Positions 23,445 to 36,302 of a stretch of DNA of 64,000 bases are shown here, piece after piece (position 1 is the stretch's first letter; each line of letters starts with the position of its first letter). A model generated the notes under the pieces. It saw only the letters and a list, made by a program, of their open reading frames with translations. It was not told where the DNA came from and made no database searches. The translations under genes were made by a program, and so were the position numbers. This DNA comes from Brasenia schreberi (taxonomy: Eukaryota; Streptophyta; Magnoliopsida; Nymphaeales; Cabombaceae): NCBI GenBank assembly GCA_036023115.1, contig JAYKKT010000059.1, forward strand, positions 4,883,501-4,947,500. Reading direction: 5' to 3'.

Positions 23445-26400
23445 TTAAATAAGCTTTTTCTTGTGGAAGTATCGCTTTAGATGCCACACTTGCAACACCG
23501 AGACGCCTACACAAACACCAAGAGACATGATGCTGAACCACGCGACTCGTGCATTCGTCTTCTCACTAACCACCCTCATGTCTGCTTCCCTGCATATATT
23601 GGACAATGGGCATCAAATTTGGCAAAAGAAGACGATCAAAAGTTGTTTCATGACTGAGGTAGTAGAGGGATTCACCTGCCCTTGAGGTACAAAAGATTCT
23701 CATAGATAGCTTCCACTTGCCCTTCCAATTTCCTTAGCTCTAGCTCAACACCCTATCATGATGATAAATAAGCTGGCCATCAATATCCGAGGATAAGCAC
23801 GTCAATAAGCTTAGGTTATGGGATATGCAATGACCGTATACAGCACACATGCGTCTTGTATTCATCAAGTGTGTATTTTTTCTACTTAATGTGTACAATT
23901 ATGTAACGGCACATCTATGACAAGCAGCTGCATGGAAGTAAATGACCAAAATGTGGAAAGAGTATAAAATGTGTAATTTTTAATGTGTAAAATTATGCAA
24001 GAATCTGATAAAAAGTATATTGTGATCAAATGAAAAGACAAAAATGACTAAAATGTGGAACAGGAAATCTCACCTAAAATGTAGAGGTTTGGAAAATCGG
24101 CCATAAGTAGAGACTCAAAATAAGCTATTTCAACACTGTCACATGATGCAGGGGAGGCGTAAACATGTATGCGGTGCGGGATGCAACAATTTTTGACAAT
24201 CATGTTTGAGGGAACATGATTAAATATAAGTATAATTTATATATGTTGTTATATATAATTGACAATATCTTACAAAACCACGTAGGTGAATATACTAATA
24301 AAGTAATAATTGGTCAATATTTATAGTGTCTTAGACTCTTAGTGTCGTAGCACTAAGAATTGTTAACAGAGTGCTACATCGCACGGGAGTGGTACGAGTG
24401 TTGAACGTCAGAGTGTCTAACACGGGCATGGCACCCCGCTAGAAGTGTTGACGTAGTTTTAACATTTCCCCATTTGTTAACTCGAAAGGAGGCACTTTAC
24501 CATGTCATGCTCTCAGCCTGTTTCCCTTTCAAAACCATCTCCAACACAAGAGGGGCGAACAGATTTGGATGGGGATATAAAGAAAAACCAGGTTCAAATT
24601 GGTCTAACTAGCACCTCAGCATTTTCTAATTACGGTGAAGGAAACAAACACCACCAAGAAGAAATATCAGATGTAGGAAATTCCTCAAGCATGCAAATAC
24701 ATGAGCAAGAAATTGAATAGAATTTACTCAGGAACTTGAGGAAAAGTTCTAGGTTATCATAATCATAACTTGTACAGAACATGCGCCTGGAGATGCATGT
24801 CTTGGTAAGTCTTCTAGTTTCTGCCCAATGAGAGAAACCTCCAAAGCCATTGAAGATTATGCCTCAATGTTAGCTCACTCTGGCACTGCCCATTAAAATC
24901 CAAGTTTGCCAGGCTTGAACAAGGGAAGGCACAAGGGACGTTCTGTTCCCAACCAAATATGATGATCATAAATTTTCTAGGTTGTCAAAACCACTTGTTG
25001 GGAATATGCACAAATCTGCTAGTTTCTGCAGCCGATGATAGAGATATCTCGAAAAAGCATTGTGGATTATGTCACAATGTCAGCTCACTCTGACACGGCC
25101 CATTCAAATCCAAGTTTTTCAGGCTTGAACAAGGGAAGACACAAGGGACATTTTGTTCCCAACCAAACATGATGACACGATACATAGTCCATCCCATAGT
25201 CTTGTAGAAAGTTTCGTTACACAGCTCATGCCAGTATGGCCCAGTCTACTTTTTCTTCTCTAGTCCTTCCTCTCAGAATAAATCTGTTAGTCCTAACCAT
25301 ACAAGACGTGTGTTCTTTTCATGTGGCAAACGGTATTGCACATTGCATTTCTATGGGCATACATGCCCATATATGCAGCTATGCATGCAGTAATAAGTTG
25401 TCATCAAGATCAGACCAGAAGCTTACAGATGAACAGATAAATAAGCTAAGTTTATCTTCGTAGACACTGAAGAGACTTATCGAAAGCAGGAACCATTTAT
25501 TTCAGAGCAGGTTCAGAGCAGATGTTAGGTGCTTCAACAAAGTGTTTATATGTGTTCATTCTTTAAATAATATAAGCATACACATGTACTTTATGCATGT
25601 CGGTGTGGAGGAAAACCATCAATCTTGGGTACAAAGGTGAGCATCGAAGACATATCTCCCAATTAATGAGACTGGTGTTCACATGTTTACCTCAAGCTTC
25701 TCTTTTTTTGCGACTGAATCCCAATCCTTAGCCGCGATACCAACTTTCCAGTCAAGGTTGACACTGGCTCCTTTGTTATTGTGGTTTCCACTCAACCAGA
25801 AACAAGCAAGGTAATTTCCAGCCTCATTCGTTGTAAAGGCAAATTGGCCAGAGGTCACATTTTCCTGATGATGGAGTGTATTTGCATAAGGTGATGTAAC
25901 CTGAAAAGAACATGGATAACGGTCAATTTTTTAACATAATGCATATTAGTTTCTATGAAAAAGACTTCCTACAGTGTCAAGAAAAGCATGAGCATAGCAT
26001 GGTTTTAGAAATTAAAGAGCGCTTCATAGATAATATATTCCTGCCATTATCTGTAATTCTAATTCATGTTAACCAGTTAGAAACTAGCAATCCTCATGAC
26101 CTTAGGACCAGTACATTACTTTGCCATATGAGTGACCAAGAGAAATGGAAAAATATCTATTCTAACCATGTTTGGACAATCAAAGACTAAATTTATATGG
26201 TCCATGTTTCGATCAATGTTCTAGCCAATCATCTGTTCACTTCACCTTGAAGAAAAATGGCATGGCTAGTTGGCTACTACCACCCCCAAGAAGAATAAAG
26301 TGGATTAGTAGGTTAGCAACGTTGAGCAGGTCCATGAGGAAGACTTTGCTGAAAACTTAAAGACCAAAATGTATTTGCAACTCGTGTTTCTATAGTATCA

Positions 26401-29400
26401 AAATGATCTGACTAGAATACAATCTCTAAAATGAGCACATCCTCACTAACTACTAAAACAGACTAAACCCCAGAACTAACGAACATTCTCAGTCAGGGAA
26501 CCTTTAGCAAGAAATAAAAGCTTAGGCAGACAGCAAGTCCACTTTGTTGGTATACTCTACAACTTATGTAAAAAGCAGAGCATAATGATCAGATGCATGT
26601 AGGCGTATCTTTAATGCTTGTAAAGTAATTGCTAGCATTCTTAATAATCAAATACCACCATGCTAGTATCCTTACCAGGCTTCACAAAGTCAAAAACATA
26701 AAACATTTGTTTGCATTTATTAAATGTTTTGTGCGTCCAACTGGCTAGAACCAAGTCACTACCGGTCTCTCATAACACTTTTTCCCTAGCAGCACTAACC
26801 ACTATCACATTATTAGATAGCTCTAGAAAAACAAGGGTTCTTGGGTGAAGGACAACAAAGATAAAAGTTGCCATGTTCCAATAGAAGTAACTACCATTAT
26901 TACATCACATTGGTGCAGTGACAACTACATGGTACAACATACATGTAGTTGGTTTACCTTGAGTTCTAAAAGAAGCGTTCTGGATTACAACTATATGTGC
27001 ATATTCACAACAACATCCCATGTATGAAAATAAATAAACTAAATTGGAAATGAAAAGTATAATAAACTGCATTATTTTTACACAAATACCATAATAATAT
27101 GTCAGGTGGAACAAGCCCCAATCAAAACCTTAAATACCAACACCGACATAGGATCATACTGGATTCTGATCTTATTGGTAATGCTGAACCTCAACATAGA
27201 ACATTGTGGCATCTTGAAGCAAGGAAGTCTTGTTCAAATCTTGTCAACAAATTGCATACTGCATATACAAAATTCCTATGAATTTCAAAACTGAGTTTGA
27301 CATGTATGTTTCTACCATTTCTTTTTTTTCTCCATAAAAGCTACTCGTCTTTGCCATATATGGTTGATATGATAGTTACTTGATATTACTAGGCTTTTAA
27401 TGTTATTTTTCAACTTAAATTATGAAAGGAGCGCATGCATGTCTTTGAAGCCTGAAAATGTAGGAACAGAATATCCAAATACATTGGAATAGCATGCAAC
27501 ATATTGTCCGTGCCTTTGTGAAGGTCAATGAGTTGAGGGATATTAGGATTTAACACCATAACTTAACTGGAGAATAACTCTGAGTTGCATCAATACTAGG
27601 CAGCTTATTAGAAGAATTATCTACAAGATAATTTCTAGAGCAATAGATCACTTTATTCCACATACTCTTAACATTTAGAAGTATCCCAGATCACACATTT
27701 GTAAGAAGTATTGCAAACTATTTATCAGTGGTTTAGTTTAAACGCTTCTGAGCTTTATCTATTACAAGCTTTTGCACATGTTTTCAAGAATTTAAATGAC
27801 AAAAGTAAAGAAGATGATGGTTGGTGGACCGTTAAAGCATCGCCTGATGAAAAAAGAACAATACAAAGACCATGTAACCTGCATGACTTTTAGATCCTGT
27901 GAGGGTTCAAACCATGTCATTTGTACTTCCAAAAAACTGAATTCATGAGACCATGCATAGATCTGAACCAGACCTCTCCTTTCAAACTTTTGTATAGTTG
28001 TATTGCCAGAAATGCAGGTTTTATAACATAACCTATAGAAGCTCAACCAGCTGCAGATGCCTAGTGTCATGCAACTTTACATACTCTTTGATGTCTCAAA
28101 TCAGTGTCTTTACGACTACTAGCACTGCTTCAAAAGCAAGATTTGTTAATCAATCTTGAAAACTTACAATTACTCAAGCTTTTGTATAATTGTATTGCCA
28201 GAAACACAGGTTTTATAACATAACCTATAGAAGCTCAACCAGCTGCAGATGCCTAGGTCATGCAACTTTACATACTCTTTGATGCCTCAAATCAGTGTAT
28301 TTACGAGTACTAGCACTGCTTCAAAAGCAAGATTTGTTAATCAATCTTGAAAACTTACAATTACTCATAAGTATAACCATGAATAAGAAGAAAAAACTAC
28401 TCTGAAAATTTCAAAGAAAATTTCCAGGAAGTACTTATTTCTATCTGCTACTTAAAACAATCAAAAATTTGTTAATTATCAAACTTTTAACAGGTAAGCA
28501 ATTTTCTCAAGATAGTCCTTATAAAAAGTAAAATTACATAAAAGTAATGACAGCCTTATATTTCAAAAAGTAGAGAAAATTTTCTTGTTTTATCATTTTA
28601 GATATGTTCATGTCTGGTAGATCCATCCCTCACACTGCCTCTCCAATCCCTACTATTCTTAGTGTTATTAGCCCCAATTTCTGTTTTCTTTCTAGTAACT
28701 GACCACCATCAGGTCTCTATCACCTTCTCTCAGAAATTACATCACCTCTCCCCTACTTTTATCCGCTTTTTTGCACTATCATCTCCCTCTTCTCTTTAAT
28801 TTAACGTTATTGCTCCCAACTTTGCTTCCACATCTACAATGCATCTCCTCTTATTCTCACAACCTGCTGCTTTTCTTCTCTTTTTTGATAAATAAGTCCA
28901 TCATACTGTCTTCTTTCAGCAACCAGATCACTCTTCTATTTTATTGTCGGTTCTTGACTTCAAGATGAACAGATGTCCAACTGTTTTCAATATTAACCAC
29001 CAACCATTTGGTGAGAATGCAATAAAAACATGTAGAATCATCCACCTCCTTACAATTTTGACATGTTAGATTGATTTTCAAATATTAATGTGATGTATTG
29101 GTGTAGTGTCATGATATTTTGATACATCGTTTCTATCTTCTATTCTATCAGGAAGGTCCAACGATTAATTTCAGGACAAGAATAGGGCAATCAATATAAT
29201 ACGCTAATTGCAGGAACCAGAACCTTCAAAGGTATAAATCTGCGACACCACCAGCTTCACATGTTCACAAGCACCACAACCAATAAATTGGATTATTAGA
29301 TTAAAATCTAGTGGAAGTTGATATCCCCAGTCAAAAAATCCAAGAGGTCCGAAGAAAATACAAATATGACCTGAATCTTTTTCACAAAGGGTTCAGTTCC

Positions 29401-30087
29401 ATCAGGAGCTCACTTAGAATGATACTTAGAATCAGTCAGCCATTTTTATTGTTTACAGAAACCGAAATCAGTTTGCCAAATATAACGTAGTGCAAACGGA
29501 AATTTCACAAAAATTCGAAGGCAGAAGTAGCACCCCAATTCATGACAAGGAACATTTCGAAGACCCAACTGAAGATCAGACTTTCCCCTCAAACTCGAAC
29601 CGAACGGAGATCAAAACTAAAAGATTGGTAACAGACAAGTGAAAGGCAATAAGCCAACAAAGAGAAATCAACCAGTCTTCAGAAATAGTTCACAAGAGAG
29701 AAAAAGAGAAAGAAAATCAGCGCCAATCTGCAGAAATAGCTGAGAATAAAGAGAGAAGAAGGATACAATCAAACGGCTTTGTGCAAATAACCAACTGAAA
29801 GATAGAAAGCCATCCGAAATGAAGCATTTTTTCGGAAATACTCGAGACAGAGATAGGGAGAGGGAGACCTTGACGGATACCAAGGTAGGATCATGGCCTG
29901 CGTCTTCAGAGATAACGGCGTAATCAGCCGAGACAACGACATGGTTCTGGATCTCCTCCGACACGCACTTGGTTCCTGTGGGAGGAACATTCAACCATAT
30001 GCCTTCCACGCCTCTCATCCCCACGCACCACGCCAATAACAGAAACATCCACAAATCCGTCTTCCCCCTCCCCCTCCCCCTCCCCAT
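23445..30087 (-). CDS. p24-delta family cargo receptor (TMED/emp24), 4 exons
   Basis: Type I membrane protein of the early secretory pathway that sorts cargo (e.g. GPI-anchored proteins, K/HDEL receptor) into COPI/COPII vesicles. Exons on the minus strand: 30087-29869, 25900-25691, 23752-23676, 23589-23445; all introns are GT-AG and phases agree, giving 216 aa. Seen: signal peptide ([17 protein letters not shown]), GOLD domain starting [52 protein letters not shown] with the second disulfide Cys, [19 protein letters not shown], coiled coil [22 protein letters not shown] segment [20 protein letters not shown], and tail RYFHKKKLI with diaromatic YF (COPII) and dilysine KKxx (COPI/ER retrieval) signals. 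An in-frame ATG at 30168 would add 27 Arg-rich residues; the ATG at 30087 gives the usual family length. Introns are 3968, 1938 and 86 bp. All key motifs are intact. Confidence 0.95.
24800..25185. repeat. Imperfect ~210-bp tandem duplication in p24-delta intron 2
   Basis: Bases 24800-24975 and 25010-25185 align with an offset of 210 bp. Shared words include TTAGCTCACTCTG / TCAGCTCACTCTG, AGGCTTGAACAAGGGAA and TTCTGTTCCCAACC / TTTTGTTCCCAACC. The plus-strand open frame just upstream (24502-24720, [19 protein letters not shown]...) gives no recognisable protein, but the composition is exon-like; it could be a captured gene fragment. Confidence 0.8.
27987..28370. repeat. ~192-bp tandem duplication in p24-delta intron 1
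   Basis: Copies at 27987-28178 and 28179-28370 match over nearly their whole length (e.g. ATAGAAGCTCAACCAGCTGC in both), with about ten differences seen by eye. A head-to-tail duplication inside the intron. Confidence 0.9.
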
Positions 30088-30168
30088 CTCTCTCTCCACC
30101 GGTTCCCTAATTCCTCTCTCAATTCTTCTCCTTTGTTTCTCTGTGGTTCTTCCGATGCCGTCTCCCAT

Positions 30169-30513
30169 CAAATCTTGAGATTCTCTCTCAAACTTCAATC
30201 TTAGCGTGTCCGTAAGCAGACACGATTTCTACCCTTCCCTCGGACGCTAAGAATTGATAATCGATGTCGTCAGCAATTTGAGATTTATTATTATTATTAA
30301 CAAACCGTACAGTAGAACTCGTGACCGGGTGAATGGGTGAAGTCCTTTCGGTATGGTAGCAAGTTGAAATATAGAACGAGTCGGACTTCGACAGGGACCC
30401 AACAAGACCATTGTCAAATTCTTTCGAGCCGAATGAACCGAACCACCCTTGCTCGTTCTCCATACACAGGGCCGGGTTAAACAGCCCGTGGGGGATTTAC
30501 ATTGAGTTGAGGT
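30169..30513. other. p24-delta 5' region
   Basis: Upstream (minus sense) of the p24-delta start. A CT/GA-rich leader runs from 30088 to 30200. No clear TATA box identified. A plus-strand GAGCCGAATGAACCGAACCA phrase lies near 30425. Confidence 0.35.
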
Positions 30514-30690
30514 ATATTATAGAAAACTGTAGCTATCAAAGGAAGTTCAATAAAAAGGCCGGAGTTGAGGTAAGGACATTTATTATAGAAAACTGTAGCT
30601 ATCAAAGGAAGTTCAATAAAAGGCCGGAGTTGAGGTAAGGACATTTATTATAGAAAACTGTAGCTATCAAAGGAAGTCCAATAAAAAAGG
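30514..30690. repeat. Three-copy ~66-bp minisatellite
   Basis: Units beginning TATTATAGAAAACTGTAGC start at 30514, 30581 and 30646 (periods 67 and 65) and contain AAGGCCGGAGTTGAGGTAAG. The copies are almost identical, and the array abuts a LINE tail. Confidence 0.9.
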
Positions 30691-30728
30691 TAAGAGAAAC
30701 TAGGTCATCCAGATGTGAAAAAGACCCA

Positions 30729-31175
30729 AAGACAACAACAACAATAACAACAAAGCCTTTTTTCAGACATAGGATTCTTTGTTTCCACATAGTCTTATCA
30801 TGTGCCATGTTAGCAATTAACTCATAATAAACTAGATCATTTTTTATTGTTTCTTTCTAACACTTTTGTTGTCATCTTCTACCTCTTTTAATACTTTCAA
30901 AATCTAGTTTTTCATATCTTTTATAGGTTCTTCTTTTGATCTTCTTTCTATATGTTCAAACCATCTTAAACAATATTCTCTCATTTTATCTTCTATTGGT
31001 GTCACTCCTAATTTGTTTCTAATAACCTCATTATGTATACGGTCTTTTCTTATATGATCACTCATCTATCTCAATATCTTCATTTCTGTCACAAGGATCT
31101 TTTGTACATGTTGATGATTAATTACTCAGCACTCGAAACCATAAAATATGGCAGGTCTAATTGCTCTTCTATAAT
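30729..31175 (-). mobile_element. RTE LINE 3' fragment
   Basis: A CAA-repeat tail at 30735-30758, then AAGCC and about 420 bp collinear with the 3' end of the LINE at 33080-36302 on the same strand. Just beyond it, 31180-31250 matches the family's plus-strand 3' region (TTTAGCTTATATTCAGTTAA), so a second short piece lies in the opposite orientation. Confidence 0.85.
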
Positions 31176-31250
31176 AAAAAAAAGACCGAAGAAAATAATA
31201 AAAAATAATTTAGCTTATATTCAGTTAAATATTAGCATGATACAACCCTA

Positions 31251-31473
31251 TCTTACATGTGAGCTTAGAATATACTTCATCCCATCTTAAACTGCACCAT
31301 GGTCTATTTGCCCACCTTAGAGGAATTCGTAGATCCACCACTGCAAACAGCGTCTATTCTCGATATTTCACCATTGATTTTTGCCTATTATTAGCCAATA
31401 TGAACAAATGAGAAAGAAGAAGAGCTTTCCTTGACCTTTGGATCACCTGAAGTCCTTGGTATGGCCGGGACTG
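31251..31473. other. Short gene-free stretch
   Basis: Nothing recognised. Confidence 0.3.
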
Positions 31474-31590
31474 CTATTTTTATCCTCTATGGATAGGGCT
31501 CTCTGACCCCACTGGTAGGTGGTGAATTCGATTCCCAAGAAGGGTGCATGCGTGTGTCTCTGTTAGGCTTTAGTCTCAAGTTATGACCAG
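31474..31590 (+). mobile_element. tRNA-derived SINE, copy A
   Basis: ATAGGGCTCTCTGAC, then GGTGAATTCGATTCCC (B-box-like), GTGTGTCTCTGTTAGGCTTT. Aligns along its length with 37945-38070, which has a better A box (TTAGCTCATGGGTAG) and B box (GAGTTCGATCCCC). Confidence 0.6.
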
Positions 31591-31629
31591 AAGATTAAAA
31601 AAAGAAAAAGTTAAATAAGAGAGGGTTTA

Positions 31630-32090
31630 ATTTTATTTAGGAGTGAAAATGGGGCAGTTGAGAATGGGTATACCCCAGCCCATACCTGGAGCTTGGGACC
31701 AGTTCCAGGGATATGTAGGAATGGCTATACATAGCCAGTTACTAACGGGCAAGGCGGTTCCAACCGGAATAGAATTAGTTGGATCGGAAACTAGTGAAAC
31801 CAGAACCGGGACTCACCCAGTCCGGTTCCAATTTCACCTTTTTCACAACTGGAACTGGATTTAAACCGGTATATTTTAAATTTTTTAATAACATAATTGA
31901 TTCCGGAGTCAAACTAGAACCCTCCCAAAAGCGCCAAATTATGGTTTCAGGTTTTGGTTTACCCAGAACCAGACGACTAAGAATGGCAATAGACTGGGTT
32001 AAGAATGCATATACCTACACCGGACTCGGACCAAACTTCTATGGGGTGGGTACTGGTTTCAATTCTATGCTCCCCATAATAACAGGTGCA

Positions 32091-32129
<39 letters not shown>

Positions 32130-32430
32130 AAGAGAGAAAGAGAGAGAGAGAGAAAGACCCACTTATGACACCCGAAACCTCATTAGTCCACTCATTGTTT
32201 TTGGATAGTATGAGTGCAATAACGATATGCTTCATACTTTTTCAAAATCTTTTAAAAAATTATAAATTATATTCATACCATCCAAAAACAATGGGTGAAC
32301 ATATGATGAGGAGGATCCGATTGTTCTATATATATTAATTTAATATTTTTTCCAGTTTCAAATGACTTAAGACTCAAGCTGGAACCAGAACGGGATCCGA
32401 CCTGATCCTGCTGAACTAGCCATGTCTAAA
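31630..32430. mobile_element. Possible hAT-like non-autonomous element
   Basis: The left end TTAGGAGTGAAAATGGGG and the right end, read from the other strand, TTTAGACATGGCTAGTTC resemble the TAG-starting ends of plant hAT elements. Both ends are rich in GGAACC/GGTTCC words. No clean 8-bp duplication could be confirmed, so the boundaries are tentative. An AT/GA microsatellite lies inside. Confidence 0.35.
32091..32156. repeat. (AT)n-(GA)n microsatellite
   Basis: Twenty bases of AT followed by about 45 bases of GA with scattered AAG. Confidence 0.95.
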
Positions 32431-32870
32431 ACCATTAAAACTAAAATCCCTTGATGTCAACTATCACAATTCTCAGTCGCGGTTCTTTGGATTGTTTATG
32501 TCATATTTTCTTTAATAATGGATGCTAAATATTTCTCAATCCCTAGATTGTTTTACGTATACAAGTAAGACTTGTCCCATTTGACCCTTCAAACTATTAA
32601 AAACTAGCTTCGGCACCCACTACTATAAGGTTGGAGCACGTGCTTTAACGCCAGAAAATATTATTAATGCTTTGTAAAATACTAATACTACAATAAAGCT
32701 TATTAACGCAAGTATCACCCCACCCCACTCTAAAGATAGAGTTGAACGTCAAAATTAGAAAAGAAGGCAAATATTATTAATCGATCGTGGAGCTTGTTTT
32801 TCCATTAAAGATAAGAACTTGGATACAAAGACCCTCCGTAAAGCAGCACAGAGTCAAAGTAGAGGACCCC
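32431..32870. other. Gene-free stretch
   Basis: Nothing recognised. Confidence 0.3.
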
Positions 32871-32871
32871 A

Positions 32872-32943
<72 letters not shown>

Positions 32944-32970
32944 CGTGTGTGTATGTGAGAGAGAGAGAGA
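32871..32970. repeat. (CT)n-(AT)n-(GT)n-(GA)n compound microsatellite
   Basis: Four successive dinucleotide runs within 100 bp. Confidence 0.95.
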
Positions 32971-33079
32971 TCCTACTTACCACTGATAATGTCTAAACAT
33001 TGTTTTTTGAGAACATAAATTTAATAGTATTGTCTTCTATTATTTTCTAAAAATCTTTAATTTTTTTAAACTACACTCA

Positions 33080-36000
33080 TACAACAACAACAAACAACAA
33101 CAACTAAGCCTTTTCTCATACTAGACGGGGTCGGCTACATGTATACTTTGTTTCCACAAATCCCTATCGTGTGCCATGTTAGCAGTTACATCACAATAAG
33201 CTAGATCATTCTTTATTGTTTCTTTCCAGCACTTTTGTGGTTGTCCTCTAGCTATTTTAATACTTTCCAAATTTAGTTTTTCATACCTTCTTACAGGTTT
33301 TTCTTTTGATCTTCTTTTTATATGTCCAAACCATCTTAAATGATATTCTCTCATTTTTTTATCCTCTATTGGTGCCACTCCTAATTTGTTTCTAATAACC
33401 TCATTATGTATATATGGTCTTTTCTTGTATGACCACTCATCCATCTCAACATCTTCATTTCTGTCACAGACATCTTTTGTATATGTTGATGATTAACTGC
33501 CCCACACTCAGAACTATAAAACATGACAGGCCTAATTGCTGCTCTATAATATTTACCTTTTAACTTTAATGGTATCTTCTTATCACAAAGAATACCTGAT
33601 GCTCCTCTCCATTTTAACCAACCAGCATTAATTCTATGGGTAACATCTCCATCAATTCTTCCATCACTCTGAAAAATTGACCTTAGGTATTTAAAACTTT
33701 CCTTTTGGAGGATGCAATGTGTGACAATTTTAATTTCTATGTCCTCTGAGGTAACCAAATGATCAAACTTACATTCCATATATTCTGTCTTTGTTCTACT
33801 AAGTCGGAGGCCTTTGCTTTCTAATGTTTCTCTTCGTAGTTTCAATTTTCTATTAACCTTTTCTTAGACTCCTCCACTAATACAATGTTATCTGCAAATA
33901 ACATACACCAAGGTACTTCATCTTGAATATGTTTTGTTAACTCATCAATCACCATTATAAATAAGTAAGGACTTAAAGTTGATCATTGATGTAACCCAAT
34001 ATTAACTTCAAAGAAGTCTGTCATTCCTTCATGAGTCCTCACACATGTTTCTGTACTTTCATTCATGTCTCTTATAAGGTTAATGTATGTCAATGGAATA
34101 CCTCTTTTTTTCAAAGTTGTTCAAAGAACCTCCCTCGGTACCCTATCATAAGCTTTTTCTAGATCAATAAATAAGGTCTTTCTTTTTTGCTCTAAAATGT
34201 TCCATAAGACGTATCAAAAGGAGAATTACTTCAACAGTAGATCGGCCTAGCATGAATCCAAATTGGTTCTGTGATATACTTGATACTTGTGTTAACCTAT
34301 GTTCGATAATTCTTTCCCACAATTTTATAGTATGGCTCATTAACTTGATACCTCGATAATTCACATAATTTTGAATGTCTCCCTTGTTCTTATATATGGG
34401 TATAAGTGTACTTGCTTTCCATTCCTCGGGCATCTTTTGGTTTTTCCATATTTCATTAAATAGTCTTGTGAGCTAAGTGATTCCTATTTCTCCTAGTATT
34501 TTCCAAACTTCTATAGGGATATTATCTGGTCCTACCGATTAACCACCATTCATATGTTTAAGAGCCTCTTTGACTTCATTCTTTTGAATACGTCGGTAGA
34601 AATTATGGTTTATATACTTTTCTGATTTGGCTAACTCTCCTAAGCTAATACTAACATCTTTATTTTCAATAAAAAACTTATAAAAATAGCTTTTCCATCT
34701 ATTTCTTATATCATCATTTGTCACTAGAATTTTTTTATCCTATCTTTGATGCATCTAACATAATTAAGATCTTTAGTTTTCTTATCTCTAGCCCTAGCTA
34801 TCCTAAAAATATCTCTTTCACCCTCTTTTGAGTTGAGTTTTTTATATAAATCCTCCCAAATTTTAGCTTTTGCTTCATTCACGGCCTTTTTCGCTTCCTT
34901 CTTTGCTTTCTTATAAGCCTCTAAAGTTTCACTAGTTTCTTACCATAATGTAATTTGTAACATACCCTCTTTGCCTTGATTTTATTTTGCACCACTTCAA
35001 TCCACCACCAAGCTTCTTTTTGTGCTAGTACGCCTCCCTTAAATACACCTAACACATCTTTCGCCACTTTCCTAATATGTATAGCCATATTGTTCCACAT
35101 ATTACAAGGTGTACCAACATAATTCCAAACATCTCCTTGAAAGACTTTCTGTTTAAATATATCTTCTTTCTCGCTTTTGAGGTTCCACCATTCAGTCCAA
35201 ATAACTCGATGCACTCTTTTCTTCTTTCTCCATTTTTTTATTTGTAAATTCATATCTAAAAGTCTATGTTGGGTGGTTAAGCTTTCTCCTAGAATTACCT
35301 TGCAATCTTTACAACACGCTCTATCTTTTTTTTCTACAAATAAAGTAATCAATTTGTGTTTGTGATAAGTCACTCTTATAATTAATTAAATATTCATCTT
35401 GTTTCTTGAAGATTGTATTGACTATAAAGAGATCAAATGCCATAGCAAAATTTAGAATCTCCCTACCTTCCTCATTTATATCCCCAAAACCAAAGTTTTT
35501 ATGAATCTCTTGATATCCTAATGCCTCTTTACCGACATGTCCATTTAAGTCTCCTCCTAAACAAATCATCTCTCTTTGTGAAATCTTTTGAATCACCTTA
35601 TCTAACTCTTCCAAAAAAGTTGTCTTTATACTATCTTTTAGTCCTACTTGGAGTGCGTAAGCACAAACTATATTCAAAACCTCTGCTCCTAACACTAATT
35701 TCAATGTCATGATTCGGTCACCATATCATTGTATGTCTACTACACTATCATTTAAATCTTTATTTATGATAATACCAACTCCATTTCGAGCCTTTACTTT
35801 ACCTGAGTACCATAATTTAAAACTTTTTTCTCCAACCCATTTTGTCTCTTGTAAACATAGAATATGAATCTTTCTCTGAATCATAGTATCTACCACCTCC
35901 ATTAGCTTACCGGATAATATTCCGATATTTCAAGAACCAATACGAATCTTGTTATCTAAGACTAACTTTCTTACCCCCCGCATCCATCCATATTCAAAAT

Positions 36001-36302
36001 GCGGAGACCCTCTCTGAAAATTATTCACTACATTTGGGCGGCAATGTTGCGGGACTAACTTCTTTACCCACACTTGTTCATGATGTGGGAACCCACTCTG
36101 CAATTAATTCACTACATTCGAGTGAAAATGTAGTGGCTCTTCCTTACTTATTACTGCATTCGGGGTCTGCAGCACATCGCTAGGCGGGGACGCCCCAAAG
36201 CAATGCTCATAATTTTTGCAATCCATGTTATAAAAATTCGAGGAAGTTTTACGCTGGCTGTCGGAAGCCTAACACAACCCTCCTCTTTTATCCGAGCTTG
36301 GA
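33080..36302 (-). mobile_element. Nearly complete RTE-type LINE
   Basis: Non-LTR retrotransposon that moves by target-primed reverse transcription. Minus-strand order: 5' UTR (36302-35970, contains GGAGGGTTGTGTTAGGCTTC), APE-type endonuclease (about 35970-35320; ICLGGDLNGHVG, NFGFGDINEEGREILNFA, QTQIDYFICR), linker (35320-34730), RT (34730-33850; [57 protein letters not shown]), C-terminal region (33845-33120; [33 protein letters not shown]) and a 3' tail ending in TTG repeats (CAA on the plus strand, 33080-33103). Several frameshifts and stops; the second catalytic Asp of FADD is Asn (codon at 33887-33889). Inactive. The longest copy of the family here, so it serves as the reference for the fragments. 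Confidence 0.9.

Noticed and set aside
24120..24440. MITE of the same family as 62707-63338
   Set aside because: Contains GCGGTGCGGGATGCAAC and GTGCTACATCGCACGGG words, but ends and an 8-bp duplication could not be established.
29668..29868. Continuation of the p24-delta exon 1 frame beyond residue SVK
   Set aside because: The canonical donor GTCTCC follows SVK and the next exon resumes with [11 protein letters not shown] in phase, so this is intron read-through.
31175..31250. Twin-priming 5' inversion of a LINE
   Set aside because: The inverted piece corresponds to the 3' end of the LINE, not to sequence upstream of the adjacent fragment, so a separate insertion is more likely.
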